This document shows positions 1 to 8,287 of a stretch of 64,000 nucleotides of DNA, in pieces. Source of the stretch: Dyadobacter frigoris (GTDB taxonomy: Bacteria > Bacteroidota > Bacteroidia > Cytophagales > Spirosomataceae); contig NZ_SZVO01000018.1 of the NCBI RefSeq assembly GCF_005280585.1, positions 62,583 to 126,582 of the forward strand. The letters are read 5' to 3'. Position numbers and translations under genes: made by a program. Each line of letters opens with the position of its first letter. Position 1 is the first letter of the stretch. The notes below the pieces were generated by a model, which worked only from the letters and a program-made list of their open reading frames with translations, made no database searches and was not told the origin of the DNA.

Positions 1-2
1 AA

Positions 3-1325
3 GGGCGGCAGATTGCTCATGCGAAAGGGGTGGTTAGCAGAGAATTGGGGAAGCGCAATCTCAATCAAAACCGGATTTATATAAGAAAATACCACGTTAC
101 GGGTAATGAGGGGAGCAGGATCATTTTTGACAGACGTAGTGATTCTGTGAAGATGTCCGGGGATAGAAAAACGGCAATTGGCAAAAAGATCATCTACAAT
201 TTTGGAGATGACTCCCGCACAGAAAAAATTACAGTCGAACCGCCTGATACAATGGCAAACAGAATTTCGAAGTTATTGCTTATGGATTGGTCGGAAAATG
301 GCAGTACCAACCTTGCCAAAATTGACACTGCATATCGTTTCGAACTAAAAAGGAGATCCGTGGAAGCTACTTTTACACTTGATACTTTGAGGATTACACC
401 CGAAAAGTCGGGAGATGATATTCTGGTTTTTGATAACAGAAATATGAAGTCCGGTGCTGATGGGAAATTACAGACTTTGCCGGTTCCGGTAAATCCAGTA
501 AACAATGTATTTGTACAGGCAACATTTCTCAATCCGTCTTTTTATGTGCTGCAAAGGATGGCGTGGTTACTTGCTGCCTCTGTTTTTCTTTTAATTCTGA
601 CGACGGGATGTTTTGTTTTTATGCTTAATACGATTCTGAAACAGAAAAAGATCTCTGAAATAAAGAACGATTTTATCAATAACATGACCCATGAACTCAA
701 AACTCCGATCGCTACTGTTTCAGCGGCGGTGGATGCGCTTTTGAATTTTGGTGTTTTAACTGATGCTCAGAAAACACAGACCTATCTGATGATTTCAGAG
801 ACCAATTTGCAAAGGTTATCAGATATGGTCGAAAAAGTACTAAATCTGGCAGTTCATGAAAATCACGAATTGAAGCTGAACCGAGAACCAGTTTACCCCG
901 CCGAATTGATCAGCGAAGTGCTAAGCAATCATAAGCTCAATACAACAAAACAGGTTGAATTTAAAATAGGTGTACCAGCGAAAACTGTGGTGAGTGTGGA
1001 CAAAGTTCATTTTGGCAATATACTCAGCAATCTGATAGAGAATGCTATTAATTATTCATACGATAAAGTCACCATTGCAATCGAATACCGCAGTGAGCCG
1101 GATGGATGGCAATTGACCGTGTCTGATAATGGTATCGGTATTCCTAAAAGCTATCATTCTGCTATTTTTGACCGGTTTTTTCGGGTGCCAACCGGAAATT
1201 TGCATAAAGTTAAGGGCTTCGGTTTGGGGCTTGCTTATGTCCGGCAAGTTATGCAAGGCCACGGAGGCAGCGTTGCAGTATTTAGCGAACCAGAAAAAGG
1301 GAGTACATTTATTTTAAAGTTTTAG
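3..1325 (+). CDS. Sensor histidine kinase, 5'-truncated by window edge
   Basis: This is the C-terminal part of a membrane sensor kinase that would phosphorylate the regulator encoded directly downstream. The frame is open to the left edge, so the true start lies outside the window; the first possible internal start is a GTG at 30, and residues are numbered from there. A poorly conserved presumed periplasmic region is followed by a membrane segment near residues 175-200. The H-box (NNMTHELKTP) puts the phospho-acceptor at His221. An N-box (NLIENAINY), a G-box (DNGIGIP) and a GFGLGLAYV glycine loop follow, so the catalytic domain is complete. The stop is 3 nt before the next start, which indicates an operon. 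The ligand cannot be read from the sequence. Confidence 0.93.
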   Translation, partial: GRQIAHAKGVVSRELGKRNLNQNRIYIRKYHVTGNEGSRIIFDRRSDSVKMSGDRKTAIGKKIIYNFGDDSRTEKITVEPPDTMANRISKLLLMDWSENGSTNLAKIDTAYRFELKRRSVEATFTLDTLRITPEKSGDDILVFDNRNMKSGADGKLQTLPVPVNPVNNVFVQATFLNPSFYVLQRMAWLLAASVFLLILTTGCFVFMLNTILKQKKISEIKNDFINNMTHELKTPIATVSAAVDALLNFGVLTDAQKTQTYLMISETNLQRLSDMVEKVLNLAVHENHELKLNREPVYPAELISEVLSNHKLNTTKQVEFKIGVPAKTVVSVDKVHFGNILSNLIENAINYSYDKVTIAIEYRSEPDGWQLTVSDNGIGIPKSYHSAIFDRFFRVPTGNLHKVKGFGLGLAYVRQVMQGHGGSVAVFSEPEKGSTFILKF

Positions 1326-1328
1326 CCT

Positions 1329-2006
1329 ATGGCCACTGTTTTACTGGTTGAAGACGAGCCTGCTTTGGGCATGATCGTTAAGGATAGTCTGACTGTGCGC
1401 GGGTTCACTGTGATCTATGCATGTGACGGCGTGGAAGGCCTTGCTTTATTTTTTGAAAAACGACCGGATATTGTTGTCACGGATGTTATGATGCCGGAAA
1501 TGGATGGTTTTACCATGGCAGAACAGATTCACAAAAGTCAGCCCTATGTTCCGATTATTTTTCTGACAGCGCGTTCCCAAACAGCCGATGTCGTTCATGG
1601 TTTTGAACTCGGCGGAAACGATTACCTCAAAAAACCATTTAGCCTCGATGAGCTTATCGTACGTATCCAGGCACTGCTTCGTCCGAAAGCAACAGCTTAT
1701 TCATCTCTCGGCAAATTATTGACGATCGGGCGTTATCTGTTTGATCCGGCAAAACAAAAACTGGTGCTCGATGAGCAGGAAATGTTCTTATCACACCGCG
1801 AAGCTGAACTGCTACGGAGATTATATGAGCAAAGAAATCAGGTGTTGGGACGAAACGATGTTTTGTTGGAATTGTGGGGCGACGATTCTTTCTTCAATGG
1901 GCGAAGCCTGGATGTATTTATCACAAAACTACGCCGCTATCTGCGTGGAGATTCTACGATTCAGATTGTCAATATCCGAGGAATAGGTTATAAACTGATT
2001 GTTTAA
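1329..2006 (+). CDS. OmpR/PhoB-family response regulator
   Basis: The 225-residue protein is the likely cytoplasmic partner of the kinase just upstream. It has an N-terminal receiver domain (about residues 3-115) with the acidic pair Glu8/Asp9, the phospho-acceptor Asp52 in VVTDVMMPEMDG, Thr80 and Lys102 in YLKKPF. A winged-helix DNA-binding domain fills residues 125-225, ending in the typical VNIRGIGYKL beta-hairpin. All receiver residues needed for phosphorylation are present. The target genes are unknown; neither the palindrome at 2655-2706 nor the PadR operon can be assigned to it. Confidence 0.95.
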   Translation: MATVLLVEDEPALGMIVKDSLTVRGFTVIYACDGVEGLALFFEKRPDIVVTDVMMPEMDGFTMAEQIHKSQPYVPIIFLTARSQTADVVHGFELGGNDYLKKPFSLDELIVRIQALLRPKATAYSSLGKLLTIGRYLFDPAKQKLVLDEQEMFLSHREAELLRRLYEQRNQVLGRNDVLLELWGDDSFFNGRSLDVFITKLRRYLRGDSTIQIVNIRGIGYKLIV

Positions 2007-2246
2007 AACGCTCAGATTCTCCTTTGTCGCGACTGATCGTTAATCCACTAATACGATGCGCAATACTTGCTCAAAATCGTCATGGAGTAAGACGTGCTAT
2101 CTCTCCAAAAAATACGCGGGATAATTTTGCTAAATTGTGAATATCTGGTTATTTAATGGAATAATATCAGATATTGTGGCTAATTGGAAAGCCTGGCAAT
2201 ACCTGAAAATATATTTTAGGCCATCCGTCGGCCGAAAGCTTGCCAA

Positions 2247-2523
2247 TTAAAATAATCTCTTAATGGAAACATCTCTGAACAACCGGCTTTTAAACTGGGT
2301 CGCCGGGCGATTGAGCCATCCAAATGACCTTTCAACCGCCGAGCGGCCCCGCTGCCAGCGATTCTTTTGAGGGACAAATCCTTTGGACTGATTCTGGTTT
2401 TTGTGCAATTTCAACTTCCCATTTAAAATTATTTTTTGTTTGTTCAACAAATGTAGTTTTGTAACGAGTAGATGACCGAAACTTGGTGGAAGATTTGTAA
2501 TAATGCCAAATCTTTTGCATCAT
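2247..2523 (-). mobile_element. Degenerate IS5-family transposase fragment
   Basis: Two minus-strand frames together read like the C-terminal end of an IS5-family DDE transposase. One frame (2523 downward) gives FVEQTKNNFKWEVEIAQKP. The other (to 2247) gives KGFVPQKNRWQ followed by VERSFGWLNR, the conserved region around the catalytic glutamate. A frameshift lies between the two, and a short insertion separates the tryptophan/glutamine from the VERSFGWLN block. The N-terminal two thirds and the inverted repeats were not found, so the element is dead. Assignment is by motif recognition only. Confidence 0.6.
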
Positions 2524-2654
2524 TTTCCTGACATTCCGGCCGGACGACTTTGTCGAAAGGAATTCTCCCTTATTAACAGGTCTTGAAAGCGTTTTGTTGT
2601 TTTCTATGTCTTACGGAGGTAACGAGTTAATATGGTTTACACATAACTTTCGTT

Positions 2655-2706
2655 CATTAATCGTACAACAGGTGTCCGTTTTCGGACACCTGTTGTACGA
2701 TTAATG
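2655..2706. repeat. Perfect 24-bp inverted repeat with TTTT loop
   Basis: Left arm 2655-2678 and right arm 2683-2706 are perfectly complementary and are separated only by TTTT. The GC-rich inner core reads GGTGTCCG/CGGACACC and the outer parts are AT-rich. No T-run follows on either strand, so it is not a standard terminator. It ends 88 nt before the PadR start codon, so it could be an operator or a strong leader hairpin. It could also be a remnant of abutted transposon ends. Confidence 0.85.
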
Positions 2707-2794
2707 GTTTTAAATTGCTTATTTATAATGATTTGTGGTATTTAGATTTGCCTGGCAAGCTATTTTATCAGCAAAGACAGATATAATTGAAAAC

Positions 2795-3133
2795 ATGAAA
2801 CGAACGTATCTGGGAGAGTTTGAAGAAATTGTATTATTAGCTGTTGCGGTATTGGGAGGCCAGGCTTACGGTGTCAGTCTGATGCATGATATTGCTAAGC
2901 AGACCGGACGCGAGCTTCGGCTGAACCAGGTGCATTCTGCCTTACAGCGCCTGGAAGAAAAAGGAATGGTAAAATCAACCCTGGGAGAGCCAACGGCAGA
3001 ACGTGGGGGAAAACGAAAACGCCTCTTTTTGGTAACTGCGCATGGACAAAGATCATTACAGGAAATTCAGCAGGTACGGCTTAGTTTCTGGGAAAGATTG
3101 GCAAACCCTTTCAAACTGGGCATCAATTTATGA
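2795..3133 (+). CDS. PadR-family transcriptional regulator
   Basis: A 112-residue winged-helix protein is read from the ATG at 2795. This start is preferred over an upstream in-frame one because it begins MKRTYLGEFEEIVLLAV, the usual N-terminus of PadR regulators linked to permeases. The HTH region contains YGVSLMHDIAKQTGRELRLNQ, followed by the wing LEEKGMVKS. The stop codon overlaps the permease start (ATGA at 3130-3133), so the two are translationally coupled. Family members usually repress the adjacent exporter; that role is inferred here. Confidence 0.9.
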   Translation: MKRTYLGEFEEIVLLAVAVLGGQAYGVSLMHDIAKQTGRELRLNQVHSALQRLEEKGMVKSTLGEPTAERGGKRKRLFLVTAHGQRSLQEIQQVRLSFWERLANPFKLGINL

Positions 3134-5811
3134 AGCAACAAGGGCATAAGGCCATAAGTCCTCCGGAATGGGGCGTTCGTTTTTTGAGATGGTTTTGTGC
3201 GCCAGATTTGGTCGAAGTCATCGAGGGGGACCTTTATGAAGAGTTTATCCGGCAGGCCAGATACGCCGGTGAACGGAAAGCACGCTGGCTTTATTGGTTT
3301 GAAGTGCTCGGATTTCTGAAACCCAGATATATCAAAAGAAATCATTCAGATTTTTCAACATCTTCTTTATTCAGTCATGATATGATCCGTAACTATTTTA
3401 AAATCGCTTTCCGCAGCCTTTCCAGAAACAAAGGATATTCTGCAATAAACATTGGAGGATTGGCTATTGGAATGGCTGTGGCCATATTGATAGGCCTTTG
3501 GGTCTTTGATGAAATTTCATTTAACAGATACCATCAAAATTATAAAAAGATTGGTCAGGTAATGATACACAATGGTTCGGAGCGAAACGGAACCTATGAT
3601 TATCTTCCTATACCGCTGGCCGGGGAGTTGAAATCTTCTTTTCCGGATGATTTTAAATATGTTGTTTTATCAAGCGGAAGCGAAAACCACATCATTTCTT
3701 CCGATGATAAGAAATTTACCCAAACGGGCAGTTATATGGAGGCAGCTGCTCCCGATCTTTTGACCCTTAACATGCGCGGCGGCACACGCGCCGGACTTAT
3801 TGATCAAAATAGTATTTTACTGGCAGCGACTCTGGCAAAGAAATTGTTCGGTAATACAGATCCCATCGATAAAATTCTGACCATTGACAACAAATCGAAG
3901 GTTCGGGTTACAGGTGTTTACGAGGATTTGCCCAATAACTCTACTTTTAAGAATCTGACTTTTTTGTTGCCTTGGGAATTAATGGTTTCTACCAGGGATT
4001 GGGTCAAAGGCGATCTGGGCAACTGGAACGACAATTCATTTCATATATTTGTTCAACTTGCAGAAAACGGCCACACCCCAAGGGCCTCCTTCTCTGAGAT
4101 TTCTTTACGTATCAAGGATCTCGAACGGCGGTACATCAGTAAGGAAAAAGCGCTTTACAGACCTGAACTTTTTGTGCATCCGATGGACAGGTGGCATTTG
4201 TATTCCAACTTTGAAAACCGTGTCATTGTAACAAGCGAATCGCTCAAATTTGTTTGGTTTTATGGCCTGACTGGTATTTTTGTGCTGCTGATCGCATGCA
4301 TCAATTTTATGAACCTGAGTACGGCGCGGTCGGAGAAACGGGCCAAAGAAGTGGGCATAAGAAAAGCTGTTGGCTCGTTACGCAGCCAATTGATTAACCA
4401 ATTTTTTTGTGAATCATTGCTCACTGCCGGCGTATCCTTCCTGCTTGGAATTTTGCTGGTACTTGGAATATTACCTTGGTTCAACAGTGTTGCAGACAAG
4501 ACGATCTCAATACCTTTTACAAACATTTGGTTCTTGCTTATGTGCCTTGCATTCACAGCGATCACCGGTATTCTGGCAGGCAGCTATCCGGCGCTATATC
4601 TGTCGTCATTCAATCCTATCAAAGTATTGAAGGGTAGTGCATCAGTTCTCAGACTCCGTATCGGATCTGTGACTGCCGTTCCCAGAAAAGTCCTGGTTGT
4701 ATTTCAGTTCACAGCTTCCATGGCCCTGATTATTGGAACGATTATCGTATACAAGCAGATCGGTTTTGCGAAAAAACGGCCTGTTGGTTACACCAGGCAA
4801 GGTTTGATGCAGATCAGAATGGGAACGTCCGATTTTCAAGAGCGCTATGAAATACTGGCTTCGGAACTGAAGAATTCTGGAGTAGTATCACAGGTTGCCA
4901 AGTCATCCGGTGCTGTTACGGGAGCCTGGTCCAACAGCGCAGGTTTTGAATGGAAGGGTAAAAATCCGTCTGACAACCAGGATTTTGTCATGGTAGGTAT
5001 TTCTTATGAATATGGCAAAACGATTGGTTTGCAGTTCACTGAGGGCAGGGACTTTTTTCGGTCTTTTGCGTCGGATTCCTCGGGATTTATAATCAATGAA
5101 GCAGCTGCGAAATACATGGGGCTGAAAAATCCTGTCGGCGAAACGGTTAAATGGAATAATTCAGGTGAAAATATCAATAAGGATTTTAGGATTCTGGGTG
5201 TAGTCAGAGATCTGGTGATGAACTCTCCTTTTGAAAATGTCAAACCTACCATTTTTTATCTGGCAGACAGGCCAGGCTATATTTCCATCAGGATCGACCC
5301 GCAGGTTGGCATAGCCGCGGCCCTTCCAAAAATAGAAAGTGTATTCAAAAGTCTGATCCCGTCAGCTCCCTTTGACTATTCATTTGTGGATGATGTGTAT
5401 GCTTCGAAATTCATTGCTGAAGAGCGTGTAGGTAATCTGGCCGTTTTCTTTTCGGCCCTGGCCATTTTTATCAGTGCACTTGGCCTGTTTGGCCTTTCGG
5501 CTTTTGTGGCCGAGCAGCGAACTAAGGAAATTGGCATACGGAAAGTCTTGGGTGCTTCGGTTACCAATCTGTGGCGGCTTTTATCAAAGGATTTTGTGAT
5601 CATGGTAATTGTATCCTGCTTGATCGCTACACCTTTTACCTATTATTTTATGGATGAATGGCTACAAAAATATACTTACCGGACTGAAATTTCCCCGTGG
5701 ATATTTGTCTTGTCGGGCGCGGGTGCTTTATGTGTTACACTTCTGACAGTTAGCTATCAGGCAATCCGCGCTGCTTGGCTGGATCCGGTCAAAAGCCTGA
5801 GAAATGAATAA
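3130..5811 (+). CDS. FtsX/MacB-type ABC transporter permease with N-terminal prefix domain
   Basis: The 893-residue inner-membrane protein starts with a cytoplasmic prefix domain (about residues 10-70, PPEWGVRFLRWFCAPDLVE onward). Two repeats of MacB-like periplasmic domain plus FtsX domain follow. Membrane segments are visible near 100-120, 375-395, 425-450, 465-490 and 525-550, and again from about 770 to the C-terminus. The sequence KRAKEVGIRKAVG and its second copy RTKEIGIRKVLG mark the FtsX domains. No ATPase is encoded beside it, so an unlinked ATP-binding subunit must be assumed. Such proteins serve in efflux of antimicrobial molecules or mechanotransmission; the substrate is unknown. 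It is coupled to the PadR gene. Confidence 0.93.
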   Translation: MKQQGHKAISPPEWGVRFLRWFCAPDLVEVIEGDLYEEFIRQARYAGERKARWLYWFEVLGFLKPRYIKRNHSDFSTSSLFSHDMIRNYFKIAFRSLSRNKGYSAINIGGLAIGMAVAILIGLWVFDEISFNRYHQNYKKIGQVMIHNGSERNGTYDYLPIPLAGELKSSFPDDFKYVVLSSGSENHIISSDDKKFTQTGSYMEAAAPDLLTLNMRGGTRAGLIDQNSILLAATLAKKLFGNTDPIDKILTIDNKSKVRVTGVYEDLPNNSTFKNLTFLLPWELMVSTRDWVKGDLGNWNDNSFHIFVQLAENGHTPRASFSEISLRIKDLERRYISKEKALYRPELFVHPMDRWHLYSNFENRVIVTSESLKFVWFYGLTGIFVLLIACINFMNLSTARSEKRAKEVGIRKAVGSLRSQLINQFFCESLLTAGVSFLLGILLVLGILPWFNSVADKTISIPFTNIWFLLMCLAFTAITGILAGSYPALYLSSFNPIKVLKGSASVLRLRIGSVTAVPRKVLVVFQFTASMALIIGTIIVYKQIGFAKKRPVGYTRQGLMQIRMGTSDFQERYEILASELKNSGVVSQVAKSSGAVTGAWSNSAGFEWKGKNPSDNQDFVMVGISYEYGKTIGLQFTEGRDFFRSFASDSSGFIINEAAAKYMGLKNPVGETVKWNNSGENINKDFRILGVVRDLVMNSPFENVKPTIFYLADRPGYISIRIDPQVGIAAALPKIESVFKSLIPSAPFDYSFVDDVYASKFIAEERVGNLAVFFSALAIFISALGLFGLSAFVAEQRTKEIGIRKVLGASVTNLWRLLSKDFVIMVIVSCLIATPFTYYFMDEWLQKYTYRTEISPWIFVLSGAGALCVTLLTVSYQAIRAAWLDPVKSLRNE

Positions 5812-5961
5812 GTCAATCAATTGACATAACTCGGGACGAAATTCATCCGCAGACAATATCCTGAACTATTGGTCAGCGGTGCCAAATGAGATTAAGGCTT
5901 GCAGTATGACGAACTGACCTTAATATACTATTGTAACGCACCAAATTTCATAATTACTAAC

Positions 5962-6497
5962 ATGAGAAAAATAACATTGCTCATTATTTGTATTTTTTCG
6001 ATGCAATTGGTAAACGCGCAAACCGCAGCAAATTCTCTAACATCCAAAGACAGCATAACGCTGCGCATCGCGCAGGAAGCTAAGGTCTTTATACAATCTA
6101 AAACAGCGGTAGGCATTTTCGTCGGCTTGTACCGTGATGGTCGCATTTATACCTATAATGATGGCTCTGTCTGTAAAGATGTAAATTAATTGCCTAACAC
6201 GCATTCCATATTTGGCATAGGCTCAATTAGTAAAACATTTGCCGTATTACTATTAGCAAAAGCGGCCATAGAAAACAAGGTAAAGCTGGATGATGATGTG
6301 CGCAAGTATCTTGACGGTGAATATCCAAACTTGGAATACCAGGGACAGCCCGTTAAACTTTTTCATTTGATCTCCCATGTTTCCAGGCTACGAATGTGGC
6401 TTTCTGGCCTGGCCGAAAAACCTGGCTATACTTATTTGTATTTAAAGATGGAAAAGTTAGTACTATTATAGCCTTTGTAGAACCAACAAAAAAGTAG
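5962..6497 (+). pseudogene. Broken serine hydrolase (beta-lactamase/PBP-like)
   Basis: The reading starts at the ATG at 5962 with a signal peptide (MRKITLLIICIFSMQLVNAQ). An in-frame TAA at 6187-6189 interrupts it. Immediately after, the same frame continues with SIFGIGSISKTFAVLLLAKA, which carries the SxxK catalytic serine/lysine motif. Near 6380 the sequence collapses. A second frame from about 6384 gives a plausible end, LFVFKDGKVSTIIAFVEP, stopping at 6495-6497. Full-length members run to roughly 350-550 residues, so a large internal deletion has removed the tyrosine and KTG-type motifs. The gene is inactive by premature stop, frameshift and deletion. Confidence 0.8.
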
Positions 6498-6519
6498 CTT
6501 TTTGAATGTAAAATGATCC

Positions 6520-6560
6520 AATGATCAGGTGAAATAAGATTTCAACTGATCATTTTTTTT
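6520..6560 (+). terminator. Rho-independent terminator after the broken hydrolase
   Basis: Arms AATGATCAG (6520-6528) and CTGATCATT (6546-6554) are perfectly complementary and are followed by a run of T residues. It lies 23 nt after the remnant stop codon, fitting the original transcription unit. Confidence 0.7.
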
Positions 6561-6659
6561 ATTAGCCCTTTATAATCGTGGTGAAGAATAACGAAACCGA
6601 AATGCATGAGCACCGATATATTTTAAAAGTATTTATTCAAAGAAGTTGAAAACAGAAAA

Positions 6660-6677
6660 GCCACTCTCGCGAGTGGC
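6660..6677 (-). terminator. Terminator for the minus-strand dehydrogenase remnant
   Basis: A 7-bp perfect stem (GCCACTC / GAGTGGC) with a TCGC loop is followed on the minus strand by a T-rich tail (TTTTCTGTTTT). It sits about 30 nt beyond the original stop of the dehydrogenase pseudogene. Confidence 0.65.
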
Positions 6678-6707
6678 CTTCTGATCAGTCAACACCATTA
6701 ATCATCA

Positions 6708-7560
6708 TCAAAACCCCTGGGCATCCGCAGAAACTTCTTTCCATTGGTCAAATTTCGCTTGTTTAGCTGTATGAGCCTGTTGCACAAAAGGATAAGCTAT
6801 ATTACCCAATAAGAAATGTAAAGGTGGGTTTTCGCTATCGATCAGCTGAAGTATCGCTGCAATGGTCGCCTCCGGTTTACCGAATATGTCCGGGGGCGCG
6901 GCTCAACAAATGCTTTTCTGACCGGCTCATAAGCTTCAATCGGTTCCGCGTGGAAGGCAGAAGCACCCGCCCAGTCGGTTGAGAATGCGTTAGGTTCAAA
7001 GATACTCACATTGATGCCCAAAATAGTTTCACTTCGGTGGCCAGTGTTTCACTCAGGCCGTTAACTGCATATCTGGAAGCGTTGTACAATCCGAGTACCG
7101 GCAAGCTGGCTAAGCCCAGCGTACTGGAAACCTGGATAATATACCCGCTTTTTTGCGCACGAAATATAGCGAGCACAGCCTGTGTTACCCATAGCAGGCC
7201 GAAGAAATTGGTTTCTATCTGCGCACGTGCCAGTTCTTCGCTTGTTTCTTCAATTGCGCCGAAAACGGCGAAACCTGCATTATTGATCAGAACATCGATC
7301 CGGCCGAAATGATCATATGCTTTTTTTACCGCCGCGAAACTATCCGCCCGACTGTCTATATCCAACTTTACAGGTAATACCGCGTCACCATAAGCTGCTA
7401 CCGGTTCGTCCAGATCTTCCGGTTTTCTTGCTGTTGCAGCTACCTTGTGGCCACGTTCCAAAAGTGCTGTAGCCCAGATTATTACCGAAACCGCGTGAAG
7501 CGCCGGTAATGAAGAATATTTTTGCTATATTTTCTTTGTTAAATTTTAATAACAATGGTG
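6708..7560 (-). pseudogene. Frameshifted short-chain dehydrogenase/reductase
   Basis: A complete SDR can be pieced together from three minus-strand frames. The Rossmann glycine motif ITGASRGFG lies near 7500. A frameshift near 7475-7490 leads into ATALLERGHKVAATARKP and on through LDID, INNAGFAVFGAIEE and the catalytic YNASRYAV. A second frameshift near 7020 leads into INVSIFEPNAFSTDWAGAS. A third near 6895 leads into the end, FGKPEATIAAILQL to WKEVSADAQGF, with a TGA at 6708-6710. Catalytic residues are still recognisable, so decay is recent or the frameshifts are assembly errors. Family length is near 280 residues. Confidence 0.8.
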
Positions 7561-7656
7561 TCCGGGCACCATCCGGAGGGTTAGCACAAAACACGGAATG
7601 ATTAACACATATTAAGAATCCGGAAGGTATTTTAAAAAGAAGTTTCCGATTACTCA

Positions 7657-7770
7657 TCACCCGGCAACCCGGCAGCAATACCTATAAGTCCAATATTGAT
7701 AAGGCGCTGTACCGTTCAGCTTTTTAAATGAGCGGCAAAAGTTGGACTGGTCGCTAAAGACCATCAGGTA
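7657..7770 (-). pseudogene. AraC-family DNA-binding domain scrap
   Basis: A short minus-strand frame reads FSDQSNFCRSFKKLNGTAPYQYW, which is the second helix-turn-helix of AraC-family regulators. The ligand domain and first helix-turn-helix are not present in any frame. It is a leftover between the dehydrogenase pseudogene and the HxlR gene. Confidence 0.55.
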
Positions 7771-7805
7771 ACTGTTTAAATTTATTTTGAAAGCAAGCCA
7801 CCGCC

Positions 7806-8171
7806 TTAGCGACTTCCGACCGCCAGTAGATCTTTTTCTTTCTCCATCTCGCGTAAGCTCCATTCTCTCACATGGTCGATGAATGGGATCAACTCTTCAC
7901 CCGTACACGTTAATGAATAATCCACCCGAGGCGGCACCTGGTAAAACATCTCCCTGTGTACCAGTTTATCATTTTCAAGCTCTTTCAGGGTCTGGGTAAG
8001 CATTTTGGTTGTAATGTCAGGCAGCGCGCGGCTCAGTTCGCCATAGCGCAATACAGTATCCTTCTTGAGGTACCACAAAATGCGGGCTTTATACTTGCCA
8101 CCGATTCGCTTAAATCCGTAATCTATAGGACATACTTGAAAATCATCAGAATTATTGTCTTTTTTTTTCAT
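7806..8171 (-). CDS. HxlR-family winged-helix regulator
   Basis: The 121-residue protein has the family layout: an N-terminal cysteine in VCPIDYGFKRIGGKYK (Cys14), the winged helix YGELSRALPDITTKMLTQTL (about residues 43-62), and the wing REMFYQVPPRVDYSLT. The conserved N-terminal Cys is the redox/electrophile-sensing residue in characterised relatives such as YodB and QorR, so sensing by this residue is plausible but inferred. It is divergent from a quinone-oxidoreductase-like gene with a near-perfect palindrome between them (8198-8230), which suggests control of that gene and autoregulation. Confidence 0.92.
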   Translation of the reverse strand: MKKKDNNSDDFQVCPIDYGFKRIGGKYKARILWYLKKDTVLRYGELSRALPDITTKMLTQTLKELENDKLVHREMFYQVPPRVDYSLTCTGEELIPFIDHVREWSLREMEKEKDLLAVGSR

Positions 8172-8197
8172 GATAACAGACTAATATACAGTTAAAC

Positions 8198-8230
8198 GTA
8201 CTTTTTGGTAGGTACCATACTAAAAAGTAC
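8198..8230. promoter_or_regulatory. Candidate HxlR operator
   Basis: Arms GTACTTTTTGGTA (8198-8210) and TACTAAAAAGTAC (8218-8230) match at 12 of 13 positions as an inverted repeat with a 7-nt spacer. It lies in the divergent intergenic region, 26 nt upstream of the HxlR start and 57 nt upstream of the chosen oxidoreductase start. Confidence 0.65.
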
Positions 8231-8287
8231 ATACTTGCCACAAATATAGCAATGGTTTACGTTTGTACAGAATTATTTAAACAGCAC

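Larger units (their letters stand above)
2007..2794. other. Intergenic stretch with transposase remnant and palindrome
   Basis: No intact gene was seen here. The stretch holds the minus-strand IS5-type transposase remnant (2247-2523), the perfect palindrome (2655-2706) and the leader of the PadR gene. A TAGATTTG at 2743-2750 matches the Bacteroidota -7 consensus TAnnTTTG, but no well-spaced -33 element was found. Confidence 0.6.

Noticed and set aside
5812..5835. GTCAATCAATTGAC inverted repeat after the permease gene
   Set aside because: Only 6-bp arms with a 2-nt gap and no T-run; too weak to call a terminator or operator.
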